Below are positions 19,211-31,600 of a DNA stretch of 64,000 nt, one piece after another (within the stretch, counting starts at the first letter, position 1; every line of letters starts with the position of its first letter). The notes under the pieces are model-generated. The model saw only the letters and a list, made by a program, of their open reading frames with translations. It ran no database searches and was not told where the DNA came from. This DNA comes from Aradus depressus (taxonomy: Eukaryota > Arthropoda > Insecta > Hemiptera > Aradidae). Location of the stretch: contig OY759219.1 in the NCBI GenBank assembly GCA_963662175.1, forward strand, positions 44,260,675-44,324,674, in the 5' to 3' direction. The position numbers and the translations under genes are program-made.

Positions 19211-22200
19211 CGGCCTCGCGCACGGACTATGGCGGGTAGAGTTGGGGAGGGCACCGGAATCCACGTTGTCCAGCACAACATGAATAGGCGTAAGAGAGTG
19301 GCGGATGAGTTGCGAGCACTGGTGTCCGTCCAGCTCTTGGCTCTACAGGAACCCTATTGTATAGGAAATCGCGTGGCAGGCCTTGGTATAGGCCACAGAG
19401 TAATAACTGGCGCAAGGAACAACGAACGGCCTATGGCCGCAATCGTTGTGACCGGCCCCCAGGTGGATGTGATGGCGCTCCACCATCTGTCCACCAGCCA
19501 CATTGCTGTGGCCTGTATCAGGCACGCCAACGTCGATTGCTATGTAATCAGCGGATATTTCCCTCCGTCTAAGCGCATAGACGTGCAATTGGGCCACTTG
19601 GACCACGTTCTGGACGAGCTAGCGGGACGCCAAGTCATAGTCATGGTGAACGCCAATGCCTGGTCTGCATCCTGGGGATCGGTTCGCACCGACCGCCGGG
19701 GTGACAGACTAATGGAGTTGATCGCCCGCCATGACCTGTGCATAGTTAATGACCAGCGATCTCCGCCCACTTTTCGTGGCCACAATGGAGAATCGCACAT
19801 CGATGTCACGTTGGTTTCTGGAGAACTATACAGGGCTGTCAGTGGCTGGGGAGTCCGAGGGGTTACGTCTAGTGGCCATGAAGTCCTAGACGTGAGGCTC
19901 TTTGACGCCCGGCTAACGACAGTCAGGTCTAGGGACCCTCGCTTTGCAACTCGCAAAGCGATACCGGAAGCCTTCGTGGCCGCCGCTGCTGCCTTCTCCT
20001 GTGACGAGGAATAGGAAGGTCTCAGGGGTTCCGACCCGGTAGACCAGATTGAGGAGGGCGTCGATAGGCTCAGTAATATTTTACTGAGAGCTGCCGACGA
20101 AACCATCCCCAAGAAGGTCGACCGGTTGAGGAAAGTCCCCTGGTGGAGTGAAGACCTCACCCTCGCCAAGAGGGCCGTTTATCGTGCCAGGAGGCGGTGC
20201 CGAGACCAACTCCATCGGGTTATTCGCAGGGAAGAGTACCGGCAGCTCAGCGAGGCCTACGGTCGGAGCATCGAAGCCGCCAAGAGAACCAGCTGGAGGA
20301 GGTTTGTTGAAGACGAGTCCACCAAAAACCCGTGGGGGATTCCCTATCGGGTCGCCACTGGGAGGCTTAAGGCGGTCGCCCCGGTGGCTTCAATCAGGGA
20401 TGGCATGCAGTATGCCTTGTCCCTGGAGGAGGCCAGCGGGATGTACCTAAGCCAGGCCTTCCCGGAAGACGACCCGGCAGGGGATACACCCACTCAACAC
20501 AACATCAGGTGTGCTGCCCGTGACTTGCCGAACACGGAGGATGCCCCTGACTGGGACGAGCTAGACCTGACCCTGGTGATTGGGAGGCAGAAGAGTGGCG
20601 GCGCTCCTGGGAGCGATCTCATGGACGCGGCCATAATCAAGAAAGCCTACCCGGTCATTAAGACAGACCTACTCTACTTGTACAATACCTGCCTAAGGCG
20701 ACGCCACTTCCCTAGTGCTTGGAAGCGGGCCATGGTGTGCACGTTTGTCAAGCCTGGGGATAGGGACCTTTCCTTGGCAGGCAGCTACAGACCGATCAGC
20801 CTTCTGTCTCTGTTCGGGAAGATACTGGAGGGACTCGTTCTCGACAGAATCCGCACCCAGGTATACGCCTTCGTATCCCCTAGGCAATATGGTTGCTTGA
20901 GAGGCAGGTCAACAGAGGACGCGTTGATAACGCTGAGGTCGGATGTCGAAGGGACCAGAGGCAAATATGCCCTCTGTATCTTCTTTGACATCGCGGCGGC
21001 GTTCGACTGCGCCTGGTGGCCTGCCATCCTCACGCGACTGCGTGCAATGGGACCGCCTAGGAATATATTTGGGCTGATATCCAGCTTCCTTGACGGCCGT
21101 TCTGCGACTGTGAGCCAGCTGTATGCTAGCACATCGGTGAAAATCACCAGAGGATGCCCCAGGGCTCAGTCCTAGGACCAACACTCTGGAACATACTCTT
21201 TGATGGACTGCTCCGTGAGCTCGAGAGTCTTGAATATAAGGCTATTGCCTATGTTGACCATCTCGCAATCACGGTGCACGCTGATAGCCGGGCAGCTCTG
21301 ACCCGCGTAGCCCAAGCCGCCATCGACTTCGTCGACAGCTGGTGCTGCGCCAACAAGCTGGCCCTCTCACCAAGCAAGACTACGGCCCTGCTGATGAGAG
21401 GGAAAACCGACGCCCGCCACCCCTTCTCCTTGAGGATCCGGGGGATGCGCGTTGAGTTCCCGGAGGCGGTCACATACCTAGGTGTGAGACTGGGTCCGGG
21501 CTTCAGCGCGACTCCCCACGCTGTTGCCATCAATGAAAGGACAAATGCCACCTTCAACGCTCTGAGCCGCCTAGCTCGCGCAAATGGGGCCTCGACTACT
21601 CAGCGTGTAGAACACTCTACACGAGGGTATTCGAGGCTATAGCACGGTACGCTGCTGCAGGGTGGTGGTATCGCCCCACCAAGCAGCAGAGAACGAGACT
21701 GCTACAGGCCCAAAGAGCCGCCCTCCTGAGAGTCACAAAGGCCTATCGTAATGTCTCCACGGCAGCGCTACAGGTGCTGGCGGGAGCTCCGCCCATAGAC
21801 TTGGTCTTGGACGGGGCGGTCGCCTCGTACTACTGTAGACGCAATTTGCCCCTGAGAGCAGATATAGATGAGCCCTTGCGCCTCGCCCTGTAGGGTGAGC
21901 TACGTAGACAGAACGGACCAGAGCGTTGCAGGGACATGGTCCAAAACTGGATAATGAACAAGTGGCAACAGCGATGGTCGCGCTCCTCCGATGGCCGAAC
22001 GACATTCGCGTACATCCCCGACGTCCAGGTCCGCCTGCGCTCCACTTGGGTACAACCCGATCACTGGACATCCCAGGTACTATCAGGTCACGGCGACTTC
22101 AACTCCAAACTCTTCTTCTTCAAGAGGAAGGATAGCCCAAACTGCTCGTGTGGCGGCATCGAGACTGCAGAACACGTGGTCCTCGATTGCCCGCTGTACG

Positions 22201-22640
22201 ACAGGTCTAGGGTGGAGTTGATCCGCGCGACAGGATCATATCTGGGATTGAGCCTGCCGGAGTTGATGACGGAGTCGAACTATCCGGCGTTCGACCGGTT
22301 TGTCACCTCCTGGCGGGAACAGAAAAAGCCCGCTTGACCCGGCGCCGGGGGCGATTGACGGGCTGCGGCCCGATGTCTACCCCCGGCGACCGCGATGTAG
22401 TAGCAGCCCCCACTCCAAGATCCTGAGCTCTCTCGGCGCCATCTAGCATGCAACACAAGGGGGTCTGGGAGCGCCAGTTTGTCCCGCAAGGGACCAGAGG
22501 CTGTCGCCCCCAGACACCCACAGCAACAAATAAATAAATAAATTTAGCATAACCATCTCATGTATCCTCATTCCCCGACGAAAAAACGGGCCGGGTGATT
22601 AACCGGAGCACCCGGAAAAAAAAAAAAAAAAAAAAAAAAA
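19211..22640 (+). mobile_element. R1-clade non-LTR retrotransposon, copy 2 (5'-truncated, dead)
   Basis: A 3.43-kb element between exact 14-bp duplications, ending in about 24 A. The 5' cut falls a few codons before the end of ORF1, so only the last gag residues (SRTDYGG) remain. ORF2 is complete in length but broken. The 3' UTR (22338-22616) is GC-rich, with a short AAATAAATAAATAAA stretch at about 22528. It is in the same orientation as the split gene. It is clearly the same family as copy 1, but diverged. Confidence 0.9.
19229..22337 (+). pseudogene. R1-like ORF2, full length but with stops and frameshifts
   Basis: ATG at 19229 overlaps the ORF1 stop in ATGGCGGGTAG. Endonuclease 19229-20014: HNMNRRK, LALQEPY, SGYFPPS. 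The catalytic-type DxN reads NAN (AAC at 19649) and the SDH box reads SGH (GGC at 19874). A TAG at 20012-20014 stands where copy 1 has a Trp codon. RT: the frame is open from 20126; FFDIAAAFD (motif A) is intact. A missing base after RGCP near 21165 shifts the frame. Motif C reads AYVDH instead of the expected YVDD (CAT at 21259). A second frame break lies near 21585, and a TAG lies at about 21891. The last frame (21936-22337) has CSCGGIETAEHVVLDCPLYD, the R1 C-terminal CCHC motif. Confidence 0.9.
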
Positions 22641-22654
22641 AGATCGAAGTATTT
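22641..22654. repeat. target-site duplication, 3' side of R1-like element 2
   Basis: AGATCGAAGTATTT directly after the poly-A tail, identical to 19197-19210. Confidence 0.9.
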
Positions 22655-22775
22655 ATAATCTACTAAGATTTCGTCCTCCCTCTAAACCTTTTCCTTCGTC
22701 AAATTTTCCCAAAATCTGAATTATGCACTTTTACCCCAGTTACTGTAATTTCATAGTTTTATTTATTTATTCTAG

Positions 22776-22852
22776 TGTATATCAGCCAACTTCTTGAGTA
22801 TGCTGAGGAAGCAGCAAATTCTGAAAATTGCTTCTCTACTCTAAACATATTG
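22776..22852 (+). CDS. split gene, exon (26 codons)
   Basis: Acceptor TTATTCTAG ends at 22775; donor GTAAAT begins at 22853. One carried G plus 77 bases gives VYISQLLEYAEEAANSENCF then STLNIL, ending in phase 0. The phase matches both neighbours. It is acidic and helical with one cysteine. With the preceding exon the cysteine spacing is C-x20-C. Confidence 0.8.
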
Positions 22853-22885
22853 GTAAATAAATGCCTCTAACTTTTTTTTATGCAA

Positions 22886-23930
22886 TTACTAGTTGTGCCC
22901 GGCGTTGCCCGAAAAAATCGCAACCTTCATGACATTTCTAAACTTTTGCCTGGATTTATGTACATTCATGACGCTGCAATAAACTTTTGTAATTTTTATT
23001 CACAAGGCCTGTTAGTCCAAGCTCCCATGGCACAAAAAGGTACCCCATCGAACACCTCAAATTTGAAAGGTGAAAATGCTTGGAAAACATGTAAAAAACA
23101 TGTTACCCCCGCCAGACTAGTAAACATTTGTTAATTGAAATTTTTTTAGTTGGCAACGGTCATACCACATTTTTAATTACAAAATGTTGGCACGGCGCTC
23201 GAAAATTAAGTCTTGTCATAGTAAAAAACATTTTTTTGCTGACAGACCAATTTTTATGCATAAAATAGATCTCAAACTTAATTTCAGAAAAAAATTGAGA
23301 TGGTGTTTTAACGCGCGGTCGCCGTAGAAGCTTATTTGTTACAAAAAAAAAAAAAAACCTTGGCATGGCGCTTAAAAATTAAGTCTGACATAGTAAAAAA
23401 CATTTTTTCAATGACAGACCAATTTTTATGCATAGAGGAAATCTTACTCTTCATTAAAAAAAAAAAAAAAGGAGGGTGTTATGAGATGCCAGCTATTGAG
23501 ATGACATCTATCTCATGCATAGATGCTGTGCATTCAAAATTAAGTCTGACAAGGTAATTAAGTAAAGTTTCCAGCCAAACAGGTTTTAATAGATAGGGGA
23601 GATCTCAAACTTCATTTTAAAACAAAAACCAAAGAGATGTTATGAAGTGTACTTTCATGAAAAAAATTATTTATAAGATATTAATTAACAAAAATTGTCA
23701 GCCAGATAAATTTTTTCAAAAACGATGCATTATTTACCATAGATTGTGTAAATTTCAAGCAGGTGTTATAAAAAGTAAATTCATTTTTTTTACCTAATTT
23801 CAAAAATATCAATTAACACATTTTTACTAGTCTGGCCGGGGTAACATGTTTTCCAAGCATTTTCACCTTTCAAATTTGAGGTGTTCGATAAGGTACCTTT
23901 TTGTGCCATGAGAGCTTGGACTATGTCGGT
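22886..23930. repeat. ACTAG-headed repeats forming an inverted pair with internal tandem repeats
   Basis: 22887 begins ACTAGTTGTGCCCGGCGTTG, a head similar to ACTAGCTGACCCG at 43115 and typical of short dispersed repeats in insects. 23017-23130 is the inverse of about 23813-23925. Each arm ends inward in an ACTAGTCTGGC head. Between the arms three diverged units of about 150 bp (TTAAGTCT-ACATAGTAAAAAACATTTTT, GACAGACCAATTTTTATGCAT) lie at about 23190, 23360 and 23500. No coding role is seen. Confidence 0.65.
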
Positions 23931-24198
23931 TATTCAAATCAAGAAAGAAAGGCTGTTCTGGTTCATTATGAACTAGCAAGACTTTAGATGTAGAGGATGT
24001 GCTGTTTAGTGAACGAACGTCATGGTAGCTCATGAACGGCGGCCCCCCTCAGGAATCAGATACGCTAAAGGGCCTATCCATTTCCCCGGGCCTCTGTAAA
24101 TATTGAATGATGTTTTGCCACGCTGTTATGTCGAATTAATTTTTTTTATAAAATGATGTGCTACTTAATATTTAACAAAAATAAAAAATCTGGGGCCC

Positions 24199-24456
24199 AT
24201 ATCGATGGTGTTGAGCGAAAAGGGCCAATCTGATTTTTTTCATTCGGACCTATCTGATTTCACCCTGTCAAGGTCATCAGTTGATTTGGGCCTATCTGCA
24301 AGGGCGGTGTATAATAAACGTAATTATTATTTCTCACTAATATTTATAAACAAAATCTATAAACTTGCAAATAAAATTAATTAGAATTGCAGTTTTCAGT
24401 TTTAGAAACATTCTGCAAGTTGAAGATTGGCCCTTTTCGCTCAACACCATCGATAT
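24199..24456. repeat. 33-bp perfect inverted repeat with 192-bp spacer
   Basis: 24199-24231 and 24424-24456 are exact reverse complements, beginning ATATCGATGGTGTTGAGCG. Between them a GGGCCTATCTG/GGACCTATCTGATT motif repeats at about 24247 and 24290. This may be a small MITE. Target duplications were not identified. Confidence 0.75.
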
Positions 24457-24964
24457 CTGCAGTTCTTCTCCCCAAATTTAAGTATGCATGAGTTCAACAA
24501 CGTTGGGAATTCGATTCGCTACATTTTTCAATCTCTTCATCAACCATGAAACATCATCTGTTGAATAAATCATTTTATGAATAAGCCAACTTAACAAAAA
24601 CAACTTTTTTTTTTCAATTATATATATAAATTATATTTTAGTTTCAATGATTTTGAACTATTTCCTTCAGAAAAGTGTTGTACTTTCTTTGGAGTGCTAC
24701 AACTCTATCTAAAATCAATTTATGATGGTTGAAAATGTCTTAAGTGAGATTCCTTCTGAGGACCAATTTTTTGGTAGCACTGACTGTTTCCGCGTAAATA
24801 TAAGAAACTTATTTTTAAAAATGGGTTTAGAGTTATTTTAAGATGGTTTTCGGGATGTATCTCAAAAATCTGGCGGCCCTCGAAAACATGTATTTCATAA
24901 TAAATGTGTCTCTTAGTTGCTCTTACTTTTATACAAACAGATTTTGGATTTATTCATTAATGTA
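24457..24964. other. no gene seen
   Basis: AT-rich intronic DNA without a supported ORF or repeat. Confidence 0.45.
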
Positions 24965-25215
24965 AGCAATACATTGTAAAATGTTCTTAGGCCCCAAACT
25001 AAAGTGACCTCAATTTTAGTCCGATTTGGGCCAAAATCTAATGAGATGGAATATAGTCATGTGACATCTTTCTGGGTTAGAGCTCTCAATCACATACACA
25101 CTCCCGGTCAAATCGAGTTCAGGTCAACTTCAAACTTGCTTTTTCGTTGAAAACTCGATCTCGAATTTTTGCACGATTACAACACTTTCTTATACTAAGT
25201 TATAAAGAAAGTAAA
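24965..25215. repeat. dispersed repeat, copy 2 (pair of 1-315)
   Basis: Same order of conserved blocks as at the window start (CTTAGGCCCC, GTCCGATTT-GGCCAAAATCTAAT, AACTCGATCTCGAATTTT, CTTATACTA), with insertions and substitutions. Confidence 0.6.
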
Positions 25216-25340
25216 AATATATTCACAATAATGTTTATCTGCACATAAGCATTATTGTCAACATTTATAACATTTTTATTGATACTTTTTTGCTGGCGGG
25301 ACTGTTGATTTTGGTTCCTAATATATTTTTTTTATTTTAG

Positions 25341-25385
25341 GGATTAAAACATCGGTGGTTAGAAGTAGATTTGGATGAAGATTAG
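25341..25385 (+). CDS. split gene, last exon and stop
   Basis: Acceptor TTTATTTTAG ends at 25340. The exon reads GLKHRWLEVDLDED and stops at TAG (25383-25385). Phase 0 entry agrees with the previous exon. The protein's visible part is about 118 residues, with an acidic C-terminus. Confidence 0.8.
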   Translation, partial: GLKHRWLEVDLDED

Positions 25386-25439
25386 AAAGAAGATTGTCCA
25401 TAGAAATGACACCTTACCAATAATTATTATAATGTAAAA

Positions 25440-25445
25440 AATAAA
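25440..25445 (+). promoter_or_regulatory. polyadenylation signal of the split gene
   Basis: AATAAA 55 bases after the stop codon, the usual distance for an insect 3' end. The gene's transcript would end about 200 bp before the satellite array. Confidence 0.6.
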
Positions 25446-25663
25446 TATATTGCAGAAAGAATTGTTCAACTTTTTGTGTATAGTCATCTTCCCTGTCACT
25501 TGATTTGTCCAAGCAAAATGACTCTAGGGTATAGTCTTCTCAGTCGAAAATAGAGAATTTAACTAAGAAAAGCAGCCTACACTGCACAGATGAAATGGCC
25601 GACCAGAATGTGTCCGATTTCTAGTCAAAACAACAAAAGACTTAATTCAAAGGGCCTTTAACA

Positions 25664-28600
25664 CATTTGAGCAGGAACAAACCAACATTCTATAAGTTCA
25701 ATATCAACTGAAACCTAATTATGGATAAGAACTGGGAATTCATCAAAAAACATTTCCAAAGAATGTTTATTTGAAAGAGAGCTAAAACAAACCAACATTG
25801 TATAGGTGCGATATTAACTGAGACCTAACTAATTATAAGAACTGGGAATTCAACAAAAAACATTTCCAAAGAATGTTTATTTGAAAGAGAGCTGAAACAA
25901 ACCAACATTGTATAGGTGCAATATTAACTGAGACCTAATTAATTATAAGAACTGGGAATTCAACAAAAAACATTTCCAAAGAATGTTTATTTGAAAGAGA
26001 GCTGAAACAAACCAACATTGTATAGGTTCGATATCAACTGAGACCTAATTAATTATAAGAACTGGGAATTCAACAAAAAACATTTCCAAAGAATGTTTAT
26101 TTGAAAGAGAGCTGAAACAAACCAACATTGTATAGGTGCAATATTAACTGAGACCTAATTAATTATAAGAACTGGGAATTCAACAAAAAACATTTCCAAA
26201 GAATGTTTATTTGAAAGAGAGCTGAAACAAACCAACATTGTATAGGTTCGATATCAACTGAGACCTAATTAATTATAAGAACTGGGAATTCATAAAGAAA
26301 CATTTCCATAGAAGAATGTTTATTTGAAAGAGAGCTGAAACAAACCAACATTGTATAGGTGCGATATTAACTGAGACCTAATTAATGATAAGAACTGGGA
26401 ATTCATAAAGAAACATTTCCATAGAAGAATGTTTATTTGAAAGAGAGCTGAAACAAACCAACATTGTATAGGTGCGATATTAACTGAGACCTAATTAATT
26501 ATAAGAACTGGGAATTCAACAAAAAACATTTCCAAAGAATGTTTATTTGAAAGAGAGCTGAAACAAACCAACATTGTATAGGTGCAATATTAACTGAGAC
26601 CTAATTAATTATAAGAACTGGGAATTCAACAAAAAACATTTCCAAAGAATGTTTATTTGAAAGAAAGCTAAAACAAACCAACATTGTATAGGTGCGATAT
26701 TAACTGAGACCTAATTAATGATAAGAACTGGGAATTCATAAAGAAACATTTCCATAGAAGAATGTTTATTTGAAAGAGAGCTGAAACAAACCAACATTGT
26801 ATAGGTGCGATATTAACTGAGACCTAATTAATTATAAGAACTGGGAATTCAACAAAAAACATTTCCAAAGAATGTTTATTTGAAAGAGAGCTGAAACAAA
26901 CCAACATTGTATAGGTGCGATATTAACTGAGACCTAATTAATGATAAGAACTGGGAATTCATAAAGAAACATTTCCATAGAAGAATGTTTATTTGAAAGA
27001 GAGCTGAAACAAACCAACATTGTATAGGTGCAATATTAACTGAGACCTAATTAATTATAAGAACTGGGAATTCAACAAAAAACATTTCCAAAGAATGTTT
27101 ATTTGAAAGAGAGCTGAAACAAACCAACATTGTATAGGTGCGATATTAACTGAGACCTAATTAATTATAAGAACTGGGAATTCATAAAGAAACATTTCCA
27201 TAGAAGAATGTTTATTTGAAAGTGAGCTGAAACAAACCAACATTGTATAGGTTCGATATCAACTGAGACCTAATTGTTGATAAGAACTGGGAATTCAACA
27301 AAAAACATTTCCAAAGAATGTTTATTTGAAAGAGAGCTGAAACAAACCAACATTGTATAGGTGCAATATTAACTGAGATCTAATTAATGACAAGAACTGG
27401 GAATTAATCAAAATACGTTTCCAGAGAAGAATGTTTATTTGAAAGAGAGCTGAAACAAACCAACATTGTATAGGTGCAATATTAACTGAGATCTAAATAA
27501 TGATAAGAACTGGGAATTCATCAAAAAACATTTCCATAGAAGAATATTTATTTGAAAGAGAGCTGAAACAAACCAACATTGTATAGGTGCGATATTAACT
27601 GAGACCTAATTAATGATAAGAACTGGGAATTCATAAAGAAACATTTCCATAGAAGAATGTTTATTTGAAAGAGAGCTGAAACAAACCAACATTGTATAGG
27701 TGCAATATTAACTGAGACCTAATTAATTATAAGAACTGGGAATTCAACAAAAAACATTTCCAAAGAATGTTTATTTGAAAGAGAGCTGAAACAAACCAAC
27801 ATTGTATGGGTGCAATATTAACTGAGATCTAATTAATGACAAGAACTGGGAATTAATCAAAATACGTTTCCAGAGAAGAATGTTTATTTGAAAGAGAGCT
27901 GAAACAAACCAACATTGTATAGGTTCGATATCAACTGAGACCTAATTGCTTATAAAAACTGGGAATTCAACAAAAAACATTTCCATAGAAGAATATTTAT
28001 TTGAAAGAGAGCTGAAACAAACCAACATTGTATAGGTGCAATATTAACTGAGACCTAATTATTGATAAGAACTGGGAATTCATCGAAAAACGTTTTCAGA
28101 GAAGAATGTTTATTTGAATGAGAGCTGAAACAAACCAACATTCTATAGGTTCGATATCAACTGAGACCTAATTGTTGATAAGAACTGGGAATTCATAAAG
28201 AAACATTTCCATAGAAGAATGTTTATTTGAAAGAGAGCTGAAACAAACCAACATTGTATAGGTGCGATATTAACTGAGACCTAATTAATGATAAGAACTG
28301 GGAAGTCATAAAGAAACATTTCCATAGAAGAATGTTTATTTGAATGAGAGCTGAAACAAACCAACATTGTATAGGTTCGATATCAACTGAGACCTAATTG
28401 TTGATAAGAACTGGGAATTCAACAAAAAACATTTCCAAAGAATGTTTATTTGAAAGAGAGCTGAAACAAACCAACATTGTATAGGTGCAATATTAACTGA
28501 GACCTAATTAATTATAAGAACTGGGAATTCAACAAAAAACAGTTCCAAAGAATGTTTATTTGAAAGAGAGCTAAAACAAACCAACATTGTATAGGTGCGA

Positions 28601-31600
28601 TATTAACTGAGACCTAATTGAAGATAAGAACTGGGAATTCATAAAGAAACATTTCCATAGAAGAATGTTTATTTGAAAGAGAGCTGAAACAAACCAACAT
28701 TGTATAGGTGCGATATTTACTGAGACCTAATTAATGATAAGAACTGGGAATTCATAAAGAAACATTTCCATGGAAGAATGTTTATTTGAAAGAGAGCTGA
28801 AACAAACCAACATTGTATAGGTGCGATATTAACTGAGACCTAATTAATTATAAGAACTGGGAATTCAACAAAAAACATTTCCAAAGAATGTTTATTTGAA
28901 AGAGAGCTGAAACAAACCAACATTGTATAGGTGCGATATTAACTGAGACCTAATTAATGATAAGAACTGGGAATTCATAAAGAAACATTTCCATAGAAGA
29001 ATGTTTATTTGAAAGAGAGCTGGATCAAATCAACATTGTATAGGTGCGATATTAACTGAGACCTAATTAATTATAAGAACTGGGAATTCAACAAAAAACA
29101 TTTCCAAAGAATGTTTATTTGAAACAGAGCTGAAACAAACCAACATTGTATAGGTGCGATATTAACTGAGACCTAATTAATGATAAGGACTGGGAATTCA
29201 TAAAGAAACATTTCCATAGAAGAATGTTTATTTGAAAGAGAGCTGAAACAAACCAACATTGTATAGGTGCGATATTAACTGAGACCTAATTAATGATAAG
29301 AACTGGGAAGTCATAAAGAAACATTTCCATAGAAGAATGTTTATTTGAATGAGAGCTGAAACAAACCAACATTGTATAGGTGCGATATCAACTGAGACCT
29401 AATTGTTGATAAGAACTGGGAATTCAACAAAAAACATTTCCAAAGAATGTTTATTTGAAAGAGAGCTGAAACAAACCAACATTGTATAGGTGCAATATTA
29501 ACTGAGACCTAATTAATTATAAGAACTGGGAATTCAACAAAAAACAGTTCCAAAGAATGTTTATTTGAAAGAGAGCTAAAACAAACCAACATTGTATAGG
29601 TGCGATATTAACTGAGACCTAATTGAAGATAAGAACTGGGAATTCATAAAGAAACATTTCCATAGAAGAATGTTTATTTGAAAGAGAGCTGAAACAAACC
29701 AACATTGTATAGGTGCGATATTTACTGAGACCTAATTAATGATAAGAACTGGGAATTCATAAAGAAACATTTCCATGGAAGAATGTTTATTTGAAAGAGA
29801 GCTGAAACAAACCAACATTGTATAGGTGCGATATTAACTGAGACCTAATTAATGATAAGAACTGGGAATTCATAAAGAAACATTTCCATAGAAGAATGTT
29901 TATTTGAAAGAGAGCTGAAACAAATCAACATTGTATAGGTGCGATATTAACTGAGACCTAATTAATTATAAGAACTGGGAATTCAACAAAAAACATTTCC
30001 AAAGAATGTTTATTTGAAACAGAGCTGAAACAAACCAACATTGTATAGGTGCGATATTAACTGAGACCTAATTAATGATAAGGACTGGGAATTCATAAAG
30101 AAACATTTCCATAGAAGAATGTTTATTTGAAAGAGAGCTGAAACAAACCAACATTGTATAGGTGCGATATTAACTGAGACCTAATTAATGATAAGAACTG
30201 GGAAGTCATAAAGAAACATTTCCATAGAAGAATGTTTATTTGAATGAGAGCTGAAACAAACCAACATTGTATAGGTTCGATATCAACTGAGACCTAATTG
30301 TTGATAAGAACTGGGAATTCAACAAAAAACATTTCCAAAGAATGTTTATTTGAAAGAGAGCTGAAACAAACCAACATTGTATAGGTGCAATATTAACTGA
30401 GACCTAATTAATTATAAGAACTGGGAATTCAACAAAAAACAGTTCCAAAGAATGTTTATTTGAAAGAGAGCTAAAACAAACCAACATTGTATAGGTGCGA
30501 TATTAACTGAGACCTAATTGAAGATAAGAACTGGGAATTCATAAAGAAACATTTCCATAGAAGAATGTTTATTTGAAAGAGAGCTGAAACAAACCAACAT
30601 TGTATAGGTGCGATATTAACTGAGACCTAATTAATGATAAGAACTGGGAATTCATAAAGAAACATTTCCATGGAAGAATGTTTATTTGAAAGAGAGCTGA
30701 AACAAACCAACATTGTATAGGTGCGATATTAACTGAGACCTAATTAATGATAAGAACTGGGAATTCATAAAGAAACATTTCCATAGAAGAATGTTTATTT
30801 GAAAGAGAGCTGAAACAAATCAACATTGTATAGGTGCGATATTAACTGAGACCTAATTGTTGATAAGAACTGGGAATTCAACAAAAAACATTTCCAAAGA
30901 ATGTTTATTTGAAAGAGAGCTGAAACAAACCAACATTGTATAGGTGCAATATTAACTGAGACCTAATTAATTATAAGAACTGGGAATTCAACAAAAAACA
31001 GTTCCAAAGAATGTTTATTTGAAAGAGAGCTAAAACAAACCAACATTGTATAGGTGCGATATTAACTGAGACCTAATTGAAGATAAGAACTGGGAATTCA
31101 TAAAGAAACATTTCCATAGAAGAATGTTTATTTGAAAGAGAGCTGAAACAAACCAACATTGTATAGGTGCGATATTAACTGAGACCTAATTAATGATAAG
31201 AACTGGGAATTCATAAAGAAACATTTCCATGGAAGAATGTTTATTTGAAAGAGAGCTGAAACAAACCAACATTGTATAGGTGCGATATTAACTGAGACCT
31301 AATTAATTATAAGAACTGGGAATTCAACAAAAAACATTTCCAAAGAATGTTTATTTGAAGGAGAGCTGAAACAAACCAACATTGTATAGGTGCGATATTA
31401 ACTGAGACCTAATTAATGATAAGAACTGGGAATTCATAAAGAAACATTTCCATAGAAGAATGTTTATTTGAAAGAGAGCTGAAACAAATCAACATTGTAT
31501 AGGTGCGATATGAACTGAGACCTAATTAATTATAAGAACTGGGAATTCAACAAAAAACATTTCCAAAGAATGTTTATTTGAAACAGAGCTGAAACAAACC

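Larger units (their letters stand above)
10344..22775 (+). other. intron 2 of the split gene
   Basis: About 12.4 kb from the GTAATA donor to the TTATTCTAG acceptor. It contains a SINE-like repeat, an internally deleted Ty3/gypsy element, a 31-bp minisatellite, two solo LTRs and R1-like copy 2, whose poly-A ends only about 135 bp before the next exon. Confidence 0.65.

Noticed and set aside
19343..21147. Minus-strand open frames across R1 copy 2
   Set aside because: They are shadows opposite the plus-strand endonuclease and RT.
19211..22640. 28S rDNA fragment beside the R1-like elements
   Set aside because: Flanks are ordinary AT-rich DNA with a 14-bp target duplication. No rRNA sequence was recognised.
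22880..23134. 84-residue plus ORF after the third exon
   Set aside because: Lies in the ACTAG-headed repeat within the intron; no conserved domain.
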